Assembly (NCBI RefSeq): GCF_030506285.1
Contig: NZ_CP119422.1
Location: 4,265,501 to 4,329,500, forward strand
Reading direction: 5' to 3'
DNA length: 64,000 nt
Source: Catalinimonas niigatensis
Lineage (GTDB): Bacteria; Bacteroidota; Bacteroidia; Cytophagales; Cyclobacteriaceae
Shown here: positions 1 through 8,405 of the stretch, in pieces
Numbering within the stretch: position 1 is the stretch's first letter
Layout of the letters: each line of letters opens with the position of its first letter
The notes under the pieces: generated by a model
Database searches by the model: none
Told to the model about the DNA's origin: nothing
Seen by the model: the letters and a program-made list of their open reading frames with translations, nothing else
Made by a program: the position numbers and the translations under genes

Positions 1-1
1 C

Positions 2-232
2 CTCGGATATGGAGGTATCAACTCCATAGGATTGAGACGGAGAGGCTTTACCAATGAAAAAATTAATGAGATTCAGGAGATATATCGTATCATTTATCTG
101 AGTGGTATGAACAATACCTCAGCCTTAGACAAAATTGAGCTCAATATGACACCTTCCAAAGAACGTGATGAGATCTTGCGGTTTATTCGTGGCTCAGAAC
201 GGGGTGTGATGAAAGGCTTTGAACCTTCCTAA
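2..232 (+). CDS. lpxA: LpxA, C-terminal part (acyl-ACP--UDP-N-acetylglucosamine O-acyltransferase)
   Basis: The open frame enters from the left edge, so only the last 76 residues are present. The stretch GINSIGLRRRGFTNEKINEI followed by QEIYRIIY matches the C-terminal helical region that follows the left-handed beta-helix in LpxA. LpxA transfers a 3-hydroxyacyl chain from ACP to UDP-GlcNAc, the first step of lipid A synthesis in the cytoplasm. The TTG at 32 is not a start, because the frame is open back to base 2. The next gene begins 14 bases after the stop in the same direction, so the two are probably co-transcribed. The catalytic His and most hexapeptide repeats lie outside the window. 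Confidence 0.88.
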   Translation, partial: LGYGGINSIGLRRRGFTNEKINEIQEIYRIIYLSGMNNTSALDKIELNMTPSKERDEILRFIRGSERGVMKGFEPS

Positions 233-246
233 GCGTCCCTCCATTG

Positions 247-864
247 ATGCAAATTAAGGTCAATAATCTAGGTAAGAAATTTCAAAAGGAGTGGGTATTC
301 AGAAACGTAAATCTGACTTTGGTACAGGGAGAACCTTATGTACTAATAGGGCCAAACGGCAGTGGGAAGTCTACCCTCATGCTGATCCTCAGTGGCCTGT
401 TACCACCTTCGCAGGGAGAGGTAAGCTATCATAAAGAAGGGAAAGAGATTCCTGAAGATCAGTTTTATCTTTATCAGAGCATCGTAGCCCCATACGAAGA
501 AGTAGTCGAAGAATTTACTCTAGAAGAATTACTGGATTTTCATTTTTCTTTTAAAAAAGCAGATGAGAACAAATCAATCGGGGATATCATGGAGTCGCTG
601 TACCTGACCCAGGCCCGGCACAAGTATATCAGGCAGTTTTCATCAGGAATGAAGCAGAGACTCAAGCTAGGGCTTGCCTTTTATGCACAAAGCGATATTC
701 TGTTTTTAGATGAACCCTGCTCAAATCTGGATGCAAAAGGCATTGAATGGTACCAGCAAGAAGTGAGAAAGGTGCAGCACGATCGTATCGTTGTGGTATG
801 CTCAAACCAGCCTTACGAATATGAATTTGTCAAACATCAGATCAATATTGAGCAATATAAGTAG
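247..864 (+). CDS. ABC transporter ATP-binding protein
   Basis: A 205-residue single ABC ATPase domain. Walker A GPNGSGKST is at residues 35-43, the signature is a variant (SSGMKQR, near 133), and Walker B ILFLDEP is near 150. I chose ATG 247 over the in-frame TTG three bases earlier. The protein is short, with an abbreviated helical domain, like ATPases of small exporters (CcmA-like or lipid-export types). No permease is encoded beside it, so the membrane partner must be elsewhere and the substrate cannot be named. Its place straight after lpxA fits a role linked to envelope lipids, but that is inference from position only. Confidence 0.85.
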   Translation: MQIKVNNLGKKFQKEWVFRNVNLTLVQGEPYVLIGPNGSGKSTLMLILSGLLPPSQGEVSYHKEGKEIPEDQFYLYQSIVAPYEEVVEEFTLEELLDFHFSFKKADENKSIGDIMESLYLTQARHKYIRQFSSGMKQRLKLGLAFYAQSDILFLDEPCSNLDAKGIEWYQQEVRKVQHDRIVVVCSNQPYEYEFVKHQINIEQYK

Positions 865-981
865 AGGAGCAGAATAATTTGAGCTTTGTAAGCTTTGGAT
901 AAAATTTTTGTGATAATCTTAGTTTAATTCGTGCATATTGCAATAAAATAAGTATTTGAACGTGCCTATAGCAGTAAAATC

Positions 982-1482
982 ATGATTATGAAATATATCA
1001 ATCGACTTTCGGCATTTGCAGCTGTACTAAGCCTCTTATTAATTTCCGCCTGTGGCGATGACACTCCTGACCCGACTACAGATCCCATCCCTGGTCAGGC
1101 AATCAGCGGAACCTGGTTTGTAGAAGAACCCAGTGATGTGACAGGGCCTGTTGCAGATCAGTTTTCAGATTTTATCATTACCATCACGGCTACTTCTTCA
1201 GAAGTAAATTACACTACAAATACGGAGCAAATAAATGCGGAACAAATAGTATTTCCTAAATTGGGTACTTTTGCTGTGGAGGAGAGTGATAATTTTACCA
1301 GTGGCGCCGATGTCATGCGTGGCCCGGATAATGTAAGTACAGAAATCACTTTGAGTGAAGGAGGAAATGTGATGACAATGGTATTTACTATTACCGGACT
1401 TAATGAAGAGAATGCAAGGGTAACGGAGGTTGCAGGAGAGTATGTATTTAGGCTTCAGAAGCAGCAACAGCAGCAGCAGTAA
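982..1482 (+). CDS. Lipoprotein with lipocalin-like body and polyglutamine tail
   Basis: The N-terminus is a lipoprotein signal: basic MKYINR, a hydrophobic stretch, then lipobox LISAC followed by GDD; Asp after Cys is frequent in Bacteroidota. The mature part of about 140 residues looks beta-rich, with GTWFVEEP near its start and VMTMVFTITGL later, as in small lipocalin-like lipoproteins. The last residues are QKQQQQQQ, encoded by a run of CAG/CAA at 1462-1479. The start may be ATG 982 or 988. Function is unknown. It is convergent with mutS2 and shares a terminator with it. A gene of similar build lies at 45289-45789. Confidence 0.75.
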   Translation: MIMKYINRLSAFAAVLSLLLISACGDDTPDPTTDPIPGQAISGTWFVEEPSDVTGPVADQFSDFIITITATSSEVNYTTNTEQINAEQIVFPKLGTFAVEESDNFTSGADVMRGPDNVSTEITLSEGGNVMTMVFTITGLNEENARVTEVAGEYVFRLQKQQQQQQ

Positions 1483-1505
1483 GAATCTGCTTACTTCAAA
1501 AAACT

Positions 1506-1536
1506 AAAAGCCGCTTCAATAGAGCGGCTTTTTTTG
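1506..1536 (+). terminator. Rho-independent terminator between convergent genes
   Basis: A perfect 10-bp stem (1506-1515 with 1523-1532) and 7-base loop run into a T-tract on the + strand. The matching A-run on the other side makes it usable from both strands, serving the lipoprotein (ends 1482) and mutS2 (ends 1540). Confidence 0.85.
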
Positions 1537-1539
1537 TGC

Positions 1540-3972
1540 TTATCTCAGTCTCACAATCGTTACTCCGGCACCGCCTCTTTCCACATGCTCATCCTGAACC
1601 TGGGCTACCCGCTCATGCCGGTGGAGGTAATCCCGGACGATTTCCCTGAGGATACCATTTCCTTTACCATGAATGATCCGCAACTCCTGCATACCAAACA
1701 TGCTGGCGTCATCTACAAAGTTTTCCAAAGTGGGTAAGGCTTCTTCCGCACGTTTGCCCCTGATGTCCAGGTTGGTACTGAAATCTACCAGTTTTTTGTT
1801 GAGGTCCATACTGGCGGCAGAATAGCTTTTGGTCTCAGGAAGTACTTTTTTCAAAGATTTACGGGATACTTTTTCCAAGCGCTTTAGCTTGATGTTGGAT
1901 TTGAGCGAGCCGATGAGGATCTCCGCCTGCTTGCCTTTGATCTGGATGACCTCTCCCAAAGCCCCATTGTCTTTGACGCGTATGGCATCGCCCTCTCTAA
2001 TTTCCCCTTCTTCCCGCTCCAGGGTTTCTGTCCGGGTAGGTGCAACTTTTACTGGCTGAAGCTGCGTTTTCAGTTCTTCCAGTTCCTTGCGTGCAGTGCG
2101 GGTAGCCTCTTTTTCCGCTTTGTTTTCCTTGATGGAGCGGATGGTAGCCTCTATGCGCTGATTGGTATCACGCAGCAGTGTCTGTGCTTCCCGCTTGGCT
2201 TCATTGATGAGCTGTTTCCTCTGCCCGTCTATATACGCTTTCAGCTCTTCATACTCTTTGGATAGCGTAGTGAGTCGTTTTTCTTTGGCATTTAAATCCT
2301 GATTGAGGGATTGAAATTTATTTTTCTCCGTTTCCAGTTCGCTCAGCATCTTGTCAAACTCTACCTTTTCTACGCCAATATGCTCCTTGGCACGCTCAAG
2401 TACCTGCTGAGGTAAGCCTATCTTCTGAGCAATTTCCAGGGCAAAAGAACTACCCGGTTTGCCAATCTCCAGTTGAAAGAGCGGTTCCAGTTTCTCCGCA
2501 TCAAAACGCATAGCACCATTGACCACTCCCGGAGCTTCATTAGCAAACTGCTTCAGATTGGTATAGTGCGTAGTAATGATCCCGAAGGTTTGGAGCGCAT
2601 TCAGTTGCTCTAAAATAGCCTCGGCAATGGCTCCTCCAAACTGTGGCTCTGTTCCGGTACCAAATTCATCAATCAAAATGAGCGATCGCCTGTCAGTAAA
2701 CTTGAGGAAGTAATCCATATTGGTGAGGTGCGAACTGTAGGTACTCAGGTCATTTTCTAATGACTGCTCATCCCCGATGTCAATGAAGATATTCTTGAAA
2801 ATCCCGGCACGGGAGTGATCGGCCATAGGTACCAACATACCACATTGCAGCATATATTGGAGCAGCGCTACCGTTTTCAGACAGACTGACTTACCTCCCG
2901 CATTGGGTCCGGATATGATGAGAATTCGCTGCTCATCATCCAGTTTGACAGTCAGCGGTACAATCTTGCGTCCCTGTTGTTCCAGCGACATTTGCAGCAG
3001 GGGATGGCGCGCCATATGCCATTCTAACAAGCTTTTCTTTTCTAAAGATGGGCAGGAAGCATCAAAGCGTAAGCCAAATCTGGCCTTGGCACGGATGAAG
3101 TCTATCATGCCCAGAAAGTTGTAAGCGCTCTTCAAAGCCCGGATATGAGGGCGCACTTCATCAGTGAGGCTGATCAGTATCCTTACAATTTCGCGGCGTT
3201 CACGGTACTCCAGGTCACGAATTTCGTTGTTGATCTCCAAAACCTCGGCAGGTTCCAGATATACGGTTTGTCCGGTAGCGGATTCATCATGGATAAAACC
3301 TTTGATGCGACGCTTGTACTCGGCCAGCACGGGAATGACCATACGGCCTCCGCGTACGGTAAGACTGGCATCTTCGGGCGTAAAGCCCTGCTGCCTGGCC
3401 TGCCTCAGAATTTGGTCCAGCACCTTACGCAGGCGTACCTGCTCACTTTGCAGCATACGGCGGATGTCCTGCAAATCTTTGCTGGCATTGTTACGCATGT
3501 GGCCCTTCTCATCTATGATGCGGCCTATGCTTTTGAGCAGATTGGGGTCCAGCGATATAAAATCGCCCAGCTTCTTCAGTTCAGGGTAAGCATCTTCTTC
3601 ATCTTCTTTAAAAAACTTAAGACAGCGAAAGATGGTATCCAGAGAGAGTTGTAGCTCATGAAATTCCTCTTCGGTCAGGAAAGTACCGGGTATTTTGGCT
3701 TTATCCAGGTGAGCATTGACATCTATGTAATGAGCAGAAGGAAAGCTCTCTTCCTGCACCAGTATCTTCCTGAATTCCTCAGTCTGGGCCAGTAGTTTGC
3801 TGATGAGTGAGAAATCATCTGAGAAATTCATCTTATCTACATAGGCTGTGCCCAGCGTGCTGCTGCAATGACTTTTGACCAGTTCACGTACGCTGTCAAA
3901 GCCAATTTTATCTTCAAGATTTTTAGGATATAACAAGGGATTAAATACTTTATTTCTTATGGATATTAGCAT
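1540..3972 (-). CDS. mutS2: Endonuclease MutS2
   Basis: 810 residues, a normal length for MutS2. An N-terminal MutS core lacks the mismatch-recognition domain. Next come Walker A SGPNAGGKS near residue 353, Walker B LILIDEFGTG near 430, and a long charged coiled coil at about 520-650. The C-terminal Smr nuclease domain (about 735-810) carries LDIRG and HGKGNG. MutS2 proteins bind branched DNA or collided ribosomes and limit homologous recombination; they are not part of mismatch repair. The start at 3972 is the only Met near the conserved YPKNLEDKIGFD segment, leaving a leader of about 15 residues that may be non-conserved. No partner gene is adjacent. Confidence 0.95.
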   Translation of the reverse strand: MLISIRNKVFNPLLYPKNLEDKIGFDSVRELVKSHCSSTLGTAYVDKMNFSDDFSLISKLLAQTEEFRKILVQEESFPSAHYIDVNAHLDKAKIPGTFLTEEEFHELQLSLDTIFRCLKFFKEDEEDAYPELKKLGDFISLDPNLLKSIGRIIDEKGHMRNNASKDLQDIRRMLQSEQVRLRKVLDQILRQARQQGFTPEDASLTVRGGRMVIPVLAEYKRRIKGFIHDESATGQTVYLEPAEVLEINNEIRDLEYRERREIVRILISLTDEVRPHIRALKSAYNFLGMIDFIRAKARFGLRFDASCPSLEKKSLLEWHMARHPLLQMSLEQQGRKIVPLTVKLDDEQRILIISGPNAGGKSVCLKTVALLQYMLQCGMLVPMADHSRAGIFKNIFIDIGDEQSLENDLSTYSSHLTNMDYFLKFTDRRSLILIDEFGTGTEPQFGGAIAEAILEQLNALQTFGIITTHYTNLKQFANEAPGVVNGAMRFDAEKLEPLFQLEIGKPGSSFALEIAQKIGLPQQVLERAKEHIGVEKVEFDKMLSELETEKNKFQSLNQDLNAKEKRLTTLSKEYEELKAYIDGQRKQLINEAKREAQTLLRDTNQRIEATIRSIKENKAEKEATRTARKELEELKTQLQPVKVAPTRTETLEREEGEIREGDAIRVKDNGALGEVIQIKGKQAEILIGSLKSNIKLKRLEKVSRKSLKKVLPETKSYSAASMDLNKKLVDFSTNLDIRGKRAEEALPTLENFVDDASMFGMQELRIIHGKGNGILREIVRDYLHRHERVAQVQDEHVERGGAGVTIVRLR

Positions 3973-4125
3973 AAACCTGATGCCAGGATTTTAGTTCGCC
4001 TGATGGGCAAACACAGCATTACAGGTGAGAAAAATACAAAGATAAAGTTTAGAGCAGTTTTAAAAATTTTCTTTGCTATTTGAAGCTTGTTATGAACATT
4101 TAAAAGCAGATTGTTTACTTGCTTT

Positions 4126-4156
4126 GTTACTTTTTGTCATTGCCACAAAAAGTAAC
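4126..4156. repeat. 12-bp perfect inverted repeat
   Basis: GTTACTTTTTGT (4126-4137) and its exact complement (4145-4156) flank a 7-base loop. The flanks stay T-rich on the left and A-rich on the right, as in a hairpin or an insertion-element remnant. It is followed by a GC-rich patch unlike the surroundings. Confidence 0.6.
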
Positions 4157-4350
4157 CAAAAAAGTCTAGAATCTCCGAACGCTTCCGCGCACTTCCCTTC
4201 GCACGCTCGCCGGATATTCGGGCCAACGCTCTAAACTACATCGCTTTATAAAAACAAAGATAAGTTCTAAAACTTACCTGACGCAGAAAAAGGAGGAGAG
4301 AAGATGTATTCGTTTTGCTGCTGAGATTGGGTGAAGGCGGTGCGCAACAC

Positions 4351-4440
4351 TTTTCGAAATGATAAGGAGCATTTTGGAAAAGTTCAGTAACTTTTTTGAA
4401 ACGGTCAGTACCTTTTTCGAAAAGATACTGACCATTTTTG
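4351..4440. repeat. Degenerate 21-bp tandem array
   Basis: Each unit has a T-run followed by (c/g/t)GAAA and an AG/GT-containing tail. The GAAA tetramer starts at 4356, 4377, 4398 and 4419, exactly 21 bases apart, with a weaker unit at 4440. GGTCAGTA (4403-4410) and TACTGACC (4426-4433) also form an inverted repeat around TTTTTCGAAAA. Because 21 is a multiple of 3, the array yields heptad-like reading frames on both strands. Confidence 0.7.
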
Positions 4441-4451
4441 GCCCTTTTTTC

Positions 4452-4488
4452 ATGAAAAAAGCCTGTTCGTTAGTTAGTCCGAACAGGC
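4452..4488 (-). terminator. Terminator-like hairpin, minus-strand orientation
   Basis: GCCTGTTCG (4461-4469) pairs perfectly with 4480-4488. On the minus strand the stem is followed by six T residues. No minus-strand gene lies directly upstream, so it may be an insulator or a relic. Confidence 0.5.
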
Positions 4489-4659
4489 TCATATACTTTT
4501 GTAAGTCAATTTACGCGATCATCCTCTATTGGCCAAAACCTGCTTTGATACAGGAGGTAATAAAGGAAAGAAAAATTACTAATTGCAGGCGCTACTTTTA
4601 CGATCGTCTGACAGATGACAAAGCATCATGATCCTAATCCTTATATTGCAGCGCATGCT

Positions 4660-5352
4660 ATGAAGAAAGACATCAAGGTGATTATTCCGGCTTTCAATGA
4701 GCAAAATTCCATTGCTAAAGTAGTCCGGGATATTCCTAAAGATTGGGTAAGTGAAATTATTGTGGTAGACAATAACTCAAAGGATGATACGCGGACTGCT
4801 GCACAAAGGGAAGGGGCTACCGTACTGGCAGAGGACCGGCAGGGTTACGGATATGCCTGCCTCAGGGGCATCGCTTACGTAAGTGAGCAGCAGGTGCCCC
4901 CAGACCTCATTGTGTTTATGGATGCGGACTATTCCGATTATCCGGAGGAACTGCCTGAAGTGGTCAGGCCAATACTGGAAGATGATATGGAACTGGTCAT
5001 TGGCTCTAGGGCATTGGGTGAAAAAGAAAAAGGAGCGATGACTCCCCAGCAGGTATTTGGCAACTGGCTGGCTACCCGCCTGATGAAGCTTTTTTATGGT
5101 GCTACCTTTACCGACCTTGGTCCCTTTCGGGCAGTGACCTGGCAAGCTTTGCAGCAGATCAATATGCAGGACAAGACCTACGGCTGGACGGTAGAGATGC
5201 AACTCAAAGCGGTAAAGCTAGGTTTACGATATACAGAAGTGCCCGTGAAGTACCGAAAGAGAAGAGAGGGAGTCTCCAAAGTTTCAGGTACGCTGAAAGG
5301 TACCATACTGGCCGGTTACAAAATCCTCTGGACAATCTTCAGGTATAGGTAA
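4660..5352 (+). CDS. Family 2 glycosyltransferase (dolichyl-phosphate-mannose-synthase-like)
   Basis: A GT-A fold enzyme of 230 residues when started at ATG 4660 (MKKDIKVIIPAFNE); an in-frame ATG at 4615 would add 15 residues with no conserved feature. It shows VIIPAFNE at the N-terminus, VVDNNSKDDT near 35 and the metal-binding FMDADYSD near 87. There is no C-terminal membrane anchor. The family moves a sugar from a nucleotide sugar to a polyprenyl phosphate or an early acceptor on the cytoplasmic face. Two more sugar transferases follow, the last of a type that uses polyprenyl-phosphate sugars, so this protein may supply that donor. The pathway is inferred from neighbours only. Confidence 0.85.
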   Translation: MKKDIKVIIPAFNEQNSIAKVVRDIPKDWVSEIIVVDNNSKDDTRTAAQREGATVLAEDRQGYGYACLRGIAYVSEQQVPPDLIVFMDADYSDYPEELPEVVRPILEDDMELVIGSRALGEKEKGAMTPQQVFGNWLATRLMKLFYGATFTDLGPFRAVTWQALQQINMQDKTYGWTVEMQLKAVKLGLRYTEVPVKYRKRREGVSKVSGTLKGTILAGYKILWTIFRYR

Positions 5353-5426
5353 ATGTAACTAAGGGAGGTTTTTAAGGGTTGAATAGATGTTATGCCTGAT
5401 AGCATGATCAAAGAATACGTTATTTT

Positions 5427-6899
5427 ATGGAAATCCTGATTGCAATAGGATATTTACTCTGCTTACTCTTTATTTTTCTTTTCAGTCTGGGACAGTTACA
5501 TCTGACCTGGCATTACCTGCGCCGTCTGAAAGAGAAAAAGACAGGCCCTGTCATGGCATTAGGTGAGTGGCCTGCGGTAACTATACAGCTGCCAATCTAC
5601 AATGAACTCTATGTGGTAGAACGCCTCATTGATGCAGTGGCAAAGATAGACTACGCTCAGGACAAGCTGGAGATTCAGGTACTGGATGACTCTACTGACG
5701 AAACTGTAGCACTCATTGCCAATAAAGTAAATCAATATCAAAAACAGGGAATCAACATCCAGCATATCCGGCGTCCTGAGCGCAAAGGCTTTAAAGCGGG
5801 AGCACTGGCCTATGGGCTGGAGATAGCACAAGGTGCATTCATTGCTATCTTTGATGCTGACTTTTTACCTGCTCCAGACTTCTTGAAGAAAACGATCCCT
5901 CACTTCAGTCATGAGAAAGTAGGTGTAGTACAAACCCGCTGGGGACATGTCAACAAGGATTATTCCTTGCTTACCCGCTTGCAGGCTTTTGGCCTAGATG
6001 GTCACTTTACCATAGAACAAGGAGGCAGAAGTCATGCCGGTAGCTTTATCAATTTTAACGGTACCGGAGGTATCTGGAGGAAGACTTGCATTCTGGACGC
6101 CGGAGGCTGGTCGGATGATACCCTCACTGAAGATCTGGACCTGAGCTATCGGGCGCAGATGAAGGGCTGGGAGTTTACTTATCTGGAAGAGGTAGAGGCT
6201 CCGGCAGAACTTCCCATCCTGATGCCGGCCATCAAATCACAGCAGTTTCGCTGGAACAAAGGGGCTGCCGAATGTGCCCGTAAGCATCTGCTGCATATCT
6301 TTCAGGAAAATCCTCTCAGAAAAACAGGCTGGGTCAATCGTATGCATGCGGTCATGCATCTCTTCAATTCCTCGGTATTTCTGTTTCTGCTGCTGGGCGC
6401 CATCCTCAGCGTACCCATGCTGTTTATTAAGCAGCAGCATCCTTATCTGAATACTTTCTTTAAACTGGGCGCAGTCTTTGTAATCGGCTTCTTTTCTATC
6501 GGAATCTTTTACTGGATAGCTACCAGCCGTATCATCAAAGAACGTAAGCTCTGGTATTTTGTCAGGCACTATCCGCTCTTTTTAATCATTACGATGGGTC
6601 TATCCCTGCACAACGCATGGGCAGTAGCAGAAGGGCTGCTTGGCTTCAAATCTCCTTTTCTGAGGACACCCAAGTTCAATGTAAACAATGTACAAGGGGA
6701 ATGGAAGAAGAATGTGTACCTCAACTACAAGGTAAGTCCCATCACCTGGCTGGAGCTTTTACTGGCCCTGTACTTCATTTTTGGGATGGTCTCGGCCTTT
6801 TTTGTAGCTGACTATGGTATGCTGCTCTTTCATAGCATGCTGGCTATTGGCTTTGCTGCGGTAGCCATCTATTCATTCATAGCACCCAAACATGCCTGA
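5427..6899 (+). CDS. Processive-type GT2 glycosyltransferase (cellulose-synthase-like, membrane-bound)
   Basis: 490 residues. One N-terminal membrane segment (about 3-23) precedes a cytoplasmic GT2 domain, followed by several C-terminal membrane segments (from about 310). The catalytic set is complete: DDSTDET near 86, FDADF near 142, TEDLDLSYR near 233 and the acceptor-site motif QQFRW near 271. Such enzymes build beta-linked glycans or transfer glucose or mannose to lipids. No PilZ domain or Bcs partner is seen, so cellulose itself is unlikely. The end overlaps the next gene by 8 bases, which points to translational coupling. Confidence 0.88.
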   Translation: MEILIAIGYLLCLLFIFLFSLGQLHLTWHYLRRLKEKKTGPVMALGEWPAVTIQLPIYNELYVVERLIDAVAKIDYAQDKLEIQVLDDSTDETVALIANKVNQYQKQGINIQHIRRPERKGFKAGALAYGLEIAQGAFIAIFDADFLPAPDFLKKTIPHFSHEKVGVVQTRWGHVNKDYSLLTRLQAFGLDGHFTIEQGGRSHAGSFINFNGTGGIWRKTCILDAGGWSDDTLTEDLDLSYRAQMKGWEFTYLEEVEAPAELPILMPAIKSQQFRWNKGAAECARKHLLHIFQENPLRKTGWVNRMHAVMHLFNSSVFLFLLLGAILSVPMLFIKQQHPYLNTFFKLGAVFVIGFFSIGIFYWIATSRIIKERKLWYFVRHYPLFLIITMGLSLHNAWAVAEGLLGFKSPFLRTPKFNVNNVQGEWKKNVYLNYKVSPITWLELLLALYFIFGMVSAFFVADYGMLLFHSMLAIGFAAVAIYSFIAPKHA

Positions 6900-8241
6900 T
6901 AAACGATCCATCGTTCTGCTGCTGCTGGCTACGCTACTGCTGGCCTGCATTTTCATCATGGTTTATAAGCTGGAACGTATTCAGACCTATCCACTGCTTT
7001 TTACCTACAGCCTGGCTTTTGCTGCTTATGTCGGGATTTACAAGTCAGTAAATCAGAAACATCAGATCTGGTGGCTACTGGGTATAAGTGTGTTGTTGCG
7101 TCTCCTTTTGCTTCCGGCGGTACCCAATCTCTCCGATGATATCTACCGGTTTATCTGGGACGGAAGATTGCTCATACAGAACATCCATCCCTTTGCCTAC
7201 CTGCCATCAGAAATCATGGCGGAAGGTATTTATCTTCCATTGAAAGGAATAGATCAAACGCTTTTTCAACAACTCAATTCACCTGATTACTTTACCATTT
7301 ATCCTCCGGTCAATCAAACCATATTTGCGCTGGCTGCCTGGTTATTTCCGGAGTCTATAATGGGGAGTGTGATCTTTATCAGAATGTTTGTCGTGCTGGC
7401 AGAGGTTGGAACCCTCTATTTGCTGTACCAACTTATACGGCAGCATGACCTCCCTCGCACAAGGGTATTGCTCTACGGACTCAATCCAATGATCATCATG
7501 GAACTGAGCGGAAATCTGCATTTTGAGGCTTTGATGATTTGTTTTTTGCTGCTGAGTTATTTTTTCTTAGAAAAGAACCGCTGGCTGCTTAGTAGTTTTT
7601 TCTTTGCGCTGGCCATTTGTACTAAGTTACTTCCATTGATCCTTTTGCCACTTTACTTATGGCGCCTAGGCATAAGGAATGCCATACGATTTTATGCCGC
7701 TACGGGAGTGATCACACTGCTTTTGTTTGCACCACTGCTCAACCTTGAGCTGATCAAAGGCATCAGCGAAAGCATAGGTTTGTACTTCCAGAAGTTTGAG
7801 TTCAACGCCAGTATTTATTATATCGTTCGGGAGATAGGCTATGTGGTGAAGGGCTACAATATCATCCAAACCGCAGGGATATGGCTGGCGATGAGTACTT
7901 TTATGGGAATTGTCTTTTTCTCTGTTGTGGAACGCCATGCTAAACTCCCTGTGGCCTGGCTTTGGATTTGGGTGATTTATCTGGCATTGTCTACTATCGT
8001 ACATCCCTGGTACATCGCTCCACTGATTGCTTTTGGCATATTTACCCACTATCGCTTCATGATGGTATGGGCATGGCTGATCTTTTTCTCCTATGCAGGC
8101 TACACTGCAGATGGGTTTGAGGAAATACTGGAAATCACTTTTGCAGAATATGCTATTGTCCTGCTGGTATTGGTATATGAGCTTTGGATGAAGTACAAGG
8201 GCAAAAACGCCATCTTTAGCAGTAAGGGCTACTCTGCCTGA
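6892..8241 (+). CDS. Polytopic GT-C mannosyltransferase-like protein (GT87/DUF2029 type)
   Basis: 449 residues, almost entirely hydrophobic, with about ten membrane spans. The luminal loop after the second or third span carries SDDIYRFIWDGR (about 82-93), the acidic loop motif of GT-C enzymes that use polyprenyl-phosphate sugars. It overlaps the preceding GT2 gene by 8 bases, and the three transferases probably form an operon for a surface or periplasmic glycan or glycolipid. Its 3' end overlaps the convergent small gene 8229-8405 by 13 bases. The sugar and acceptor are not readable from the sequence. Confidence 0.8.
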   Translation: MPDKRSIVLLLLATLLLACIFIMVYKLERIQTYPLLFTYSLAFAAYVGIYKSVNQKHQIWWLLGISVLLRLLLLPAVPNLSDDIYRFIWDGRLLIQNIHPFAYLPSEIMAEGIYLPLKGIDQTLFQQLNSPDYFTIYPPVNQTIFALAAWLFPESIMGSVIFIRMFVVLAEVGTLYLLYQLIRQHDLPRTRVLLYGLNPMIIMELSGNLHFEALMICFLLLSYFFLEKNRWLLSSFFFALAICTKLLPLILLPLYLWRLGIRNAIRFYAATGVITLLLFAPLLNLELIKGISESIGLYFQKFEFNASIYYIVREIGYVVKGYNIIQTAGIWLAMSTFMGIVFFSVVERHAKLPVAWLWIWVIYLALSTIVHPWYIAPLIAFGIFTHYRFMMVWAWLIFFSYAGYTADGFEEILEITFAEYAIVLLVLVYELWMKYKGKNAIFSSKGYSA

Positions 8242-8405
8242 CCTATTGTAGAATCAGCCCTTGGCACTGCCATCTCCTGCTGTTCCTGCTCAGGGGGAGG
8301 AATATGCCGCATGGACCTCAGGACCAGAAAGCCTGCGATCCCTACGGCTATAACTCCTATATAAAAAGCAATCAACAATGCTTTCTTTACCTTCAGTACG
8401 TCCAT
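8229..8405 (-). CDS. 58-residue single-span membrane protein
   Basis: ATG at 8405 opens a frame MDVLKVKKALLIAFYIGVIA... ending at TAG 8229-8231. A short basic N-terminus precedes one membrane span (about 9-29) and a polar tail rich in Pro, Glu and Gln (MRHIPPPEQEQQEM). The ATG lies inside the end of the upstream minus-strand gene (13-base overlap through ATGGACGTACTGA), typical of coupled translation. The 3' end runs 13 bases into the convergent glycosyltransferase. I infer that it is a partner of the 254-residue membrane protein. It is short enough to be skipped by common length cut-offs. Confidence 0.6.
   Translation of the reverse strand: MDVLKVKKALLIAFYIGVIAVGIAGFLVLRSMRHIPPPEQEQQEMAVPRADSTIGQAE

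Larger units (their letters stand above)
3973..4659. other. Intergenic region with repeats, no convincing gene
   Basis: About 690 bases between mutS2 and the first glycosyltransferase. It holds a 12-bp inverted repeat (4126-4156), a GC-richer patch at about 4170-4230, a 21-bp-period array (4351-4440) and a terminator-like hairpin (4461-4488). The small open frames here, such as 4274-4492 on the minus strand, follow the 21-bp period, so their heptad-like peptides are a by-product of the repeat. Confidence 0.6.

Noticed and set aside
3145-3654. 169-residue plus-strand frame inside mutS2
   Set aside because: Antisense shadow of a clear MutS2 coding region; the same applies to long frames opposite the giant surface protein and the GH3 fusion.
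4274-4492. 72-residue minus-strand frame with heptad-like pattern (and its plus-strand mirror 4359-4631)
   Set aside because: Both strands are open because of the 21-bp array; the frame crosses a terminator-like hairpin.
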